Assembly: GCF_001612965.1 (NCBI RefSeq) | Contig: NZ_BDBL01000016.1 | Location: 1-64,000, forward strand | DNA: 64,000 bases | Reading direction: 5' to 3' | From: Nocardia kruczakiae NBRC 101016 | GTDB taxonomy: Bacteria; Actinomycetota; Actinomycetes; Mycobacteriales; Mycobacteriaceae | In this document: positions 63,064 to 64,000 of the stretch, piece by piece | How the letters are laid out: every line of letters begins with the position of its first letter | Numbering within the stretch: the first letter of the stretch is position 1 | The notes under the pieces: model-generated | The model's input: the letters and a program-made list of their open reading frames with translations, nothing else | What the model was told of the DNA's origin: nothing | Databases searched by the model: none | Position numbers and translations under genes: made by a program

Positions 63064-63977
63064 TCGTCTCGATCCATCACTCGCACCTGGACCAGCGTGA
63101 TGATCAGCAGCACCACGAACATGATCGTCGCGACCGTCGCGCCGTATCCGGCGCGGAAATTGCGGAAGCTTTCCTGGTAGACCTGATAGACCATGGTCGT
63201 CGTACCGGTGCCCAGCGGCCCGCCGCGCGTCATCACGTTGATGATGTCGAACACCTGCAGCGAATTCAGCATGACCGTGATCGACAGGAAAAATGTGGTG
63301 GGCCGCAGCTGCGGCAGCAGGACGCGGGTGAAGGTGGTCCACCGTCCGGCGCCGTCGATCGCGGCAGCCTCCAACAGGTCACGCTGGACACCCTGCAGCG
63401 CGGCCAGGTAGATGACGAAGGTGTAGCCCAGGTTCTTCCAGATGTAGGTCACCGTCACCATGAACAGCGCCCAGTGCGGTTCCTGGTAGAAATCCGGCAC
63501 ATTCGTGATGCCGATGCGGTGCAGCAGATCCTGCACCAGGCCGAAGCCCGGATCGAAGATGAACTGGAACGCCACCCCGATCGCCGCGCCGGAGATCACG
63601 AACGGGGCGAAGATCACCGAGCGAACCACGTTGCGGCCGAACAGTTTCCGATCGAGCAGTAGCGCCAGCGCGAGACCCAGCACCATACTGCCGCCGACCG
63701 CGAAGACGGTGAAGATCACGGTATTGCCGACGATCTGCCAGGTGTCCGCTCGCGTCCACCACTCGCGGTAGTTACGCACTCCGACGAAGTGCGCGAACGG
63801 TTCGGCGAGATTCCAATCGGTGAACGACAGCCGGATGTTGTCGATCAGCGGCCGATAGACGAACAGCCCGAGCAGCACCAAGTTCGGCACGACCAGCACG
63901 AAGAACAGCCCGTAGTCCCCCCACGGCCGCCGCCGTCCCCGGTTCTGCGGCAACACTCGCTCCGGCCGGCTCCGCAC
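63060..63977 (-). CDS. ugpA: ABC importer permease (UgpA-like), 5' end at window edge
   Basis: A 305-residue permease with a basic N-terminus, six helices and the EAA loop EAAAIDGAGRWTTFTRVLLP. It is read from GTG 63977. The frame remains open to the window edge without a ribosome site in view, so the true start may lie beyond 64000. It pairs with the UgpE-like permease through a 4-bp overlap. Confidence 0.83.
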   Translation of the reverse strand: MRSRPERVLPQNRGRRRPWGDYGLFFVLVVPNLVLLGLFVYRPLIDNIRLSFTDWNLAEPFAHFVGVRNYREWWTRADTWQIVGNTVIFTVFAVGGSMVLGLALALLLDRKLFGRNVVRSVIFAPFVISGAAIGVAFQFIFDPGFGLVQDLLHRIGITNVPDFYQEPHWALFMVTVTYIWKNLGYTFVIYLAALQGVQRDLLEAAAIDGAGRWTTFTRVLLPQLRPTTFFLSITVMLNSLQVFDIINVMTRGGPLGTGTTTMVYQVYQESFRNFRAGYGATVATIMFVVLLIITLVQVRVMDRDE

Positions 63978-64000
63978 CGCCGCAGTCTGCCCGCCCCCAG

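Overview
The window is a GC-rich actinobacterial chromosome segment that spans the replication origin. Gene content and order match Mycobacteriales, and I infer Nocardia or a close relative. On the minus strand the order is dnaA–oriC–dnaN–recF–dciA–gyrB–gyrA–DUF3566–tRNA-Ile–tRNA-Ala–DLW-39. On the plus strand, leaving dnaA in the other direction, it is rpmH–rnpA–yidD–yidC–khpB–rsmG–parA–parB. These are followed by a GNAT-like gene, cwlM, trxA, trxB, an anti-sigma/SigM pair, murJ, DUF6049, NUDIX and pcnA. The second block corresponds to M. tuberculosis Rv3923c–Rv3907c in mirror image.

Layout. 1–4.6 kb: a partial secreted protein, a DrrAB-type exporter, a class III adenylate cyclase of the pH-sensing type, and small membrane and hypothetical genes. 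4.6–9.7 kb: an AI-2E family permease, a large LuxR ATPase regulator, and a PhaC-like alpha/beta hydrolase whose 3' end overlaps the regulator. 9.8–16.4 kb: a compact oxidative cluster (FAD monooxygenase, CrtC/AttH-like lipocalin, MpaB-type oxygenase, Tat-exported multicopper oxidase) divergent from a TetR gene with a lysine-rich tail. 16.4–29.2 kb: tRNAs, gyrase, recF, dnaN, oriC and dnaA. 29.8–36.7 kb: the rpmH-to-parB operons. 36.8–51.2 kb: cell-wall control (CwlM, MurJ), thioredoxin system, SigM regulon control and tRNA maturation. 51.3–64 kb: a lipid-binding-like protein, a DUF4185 surface protein, MFS exporter, pirin, an XRE/DUF397 regulatory module, an M13 peptidase and a ugpABE-type glycerophosphodiester importer.

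The origin is the most notable part. The 831-bp dnaN–dnaA gap holds an AT-rich element, a TAG-repeat (DnaA-trio-like) tract next to two DnaA boxes, and nine CTCGAG hexamers. Five of these head 22-bp iterons, and in three iterons a DnaA box directly follows the hexamer. Five parS-like sites flank the origin, one overlapping the rsmG start codon and one inside parA. DnaA itself has an expanded domain II with degenerate heptads.

No rRNA, CRISPR array, insertion sequence or prophage was seen. Most minus-strand genes left of dnaA and plus-strand genes right of it are co-oriented with replication from oriC.
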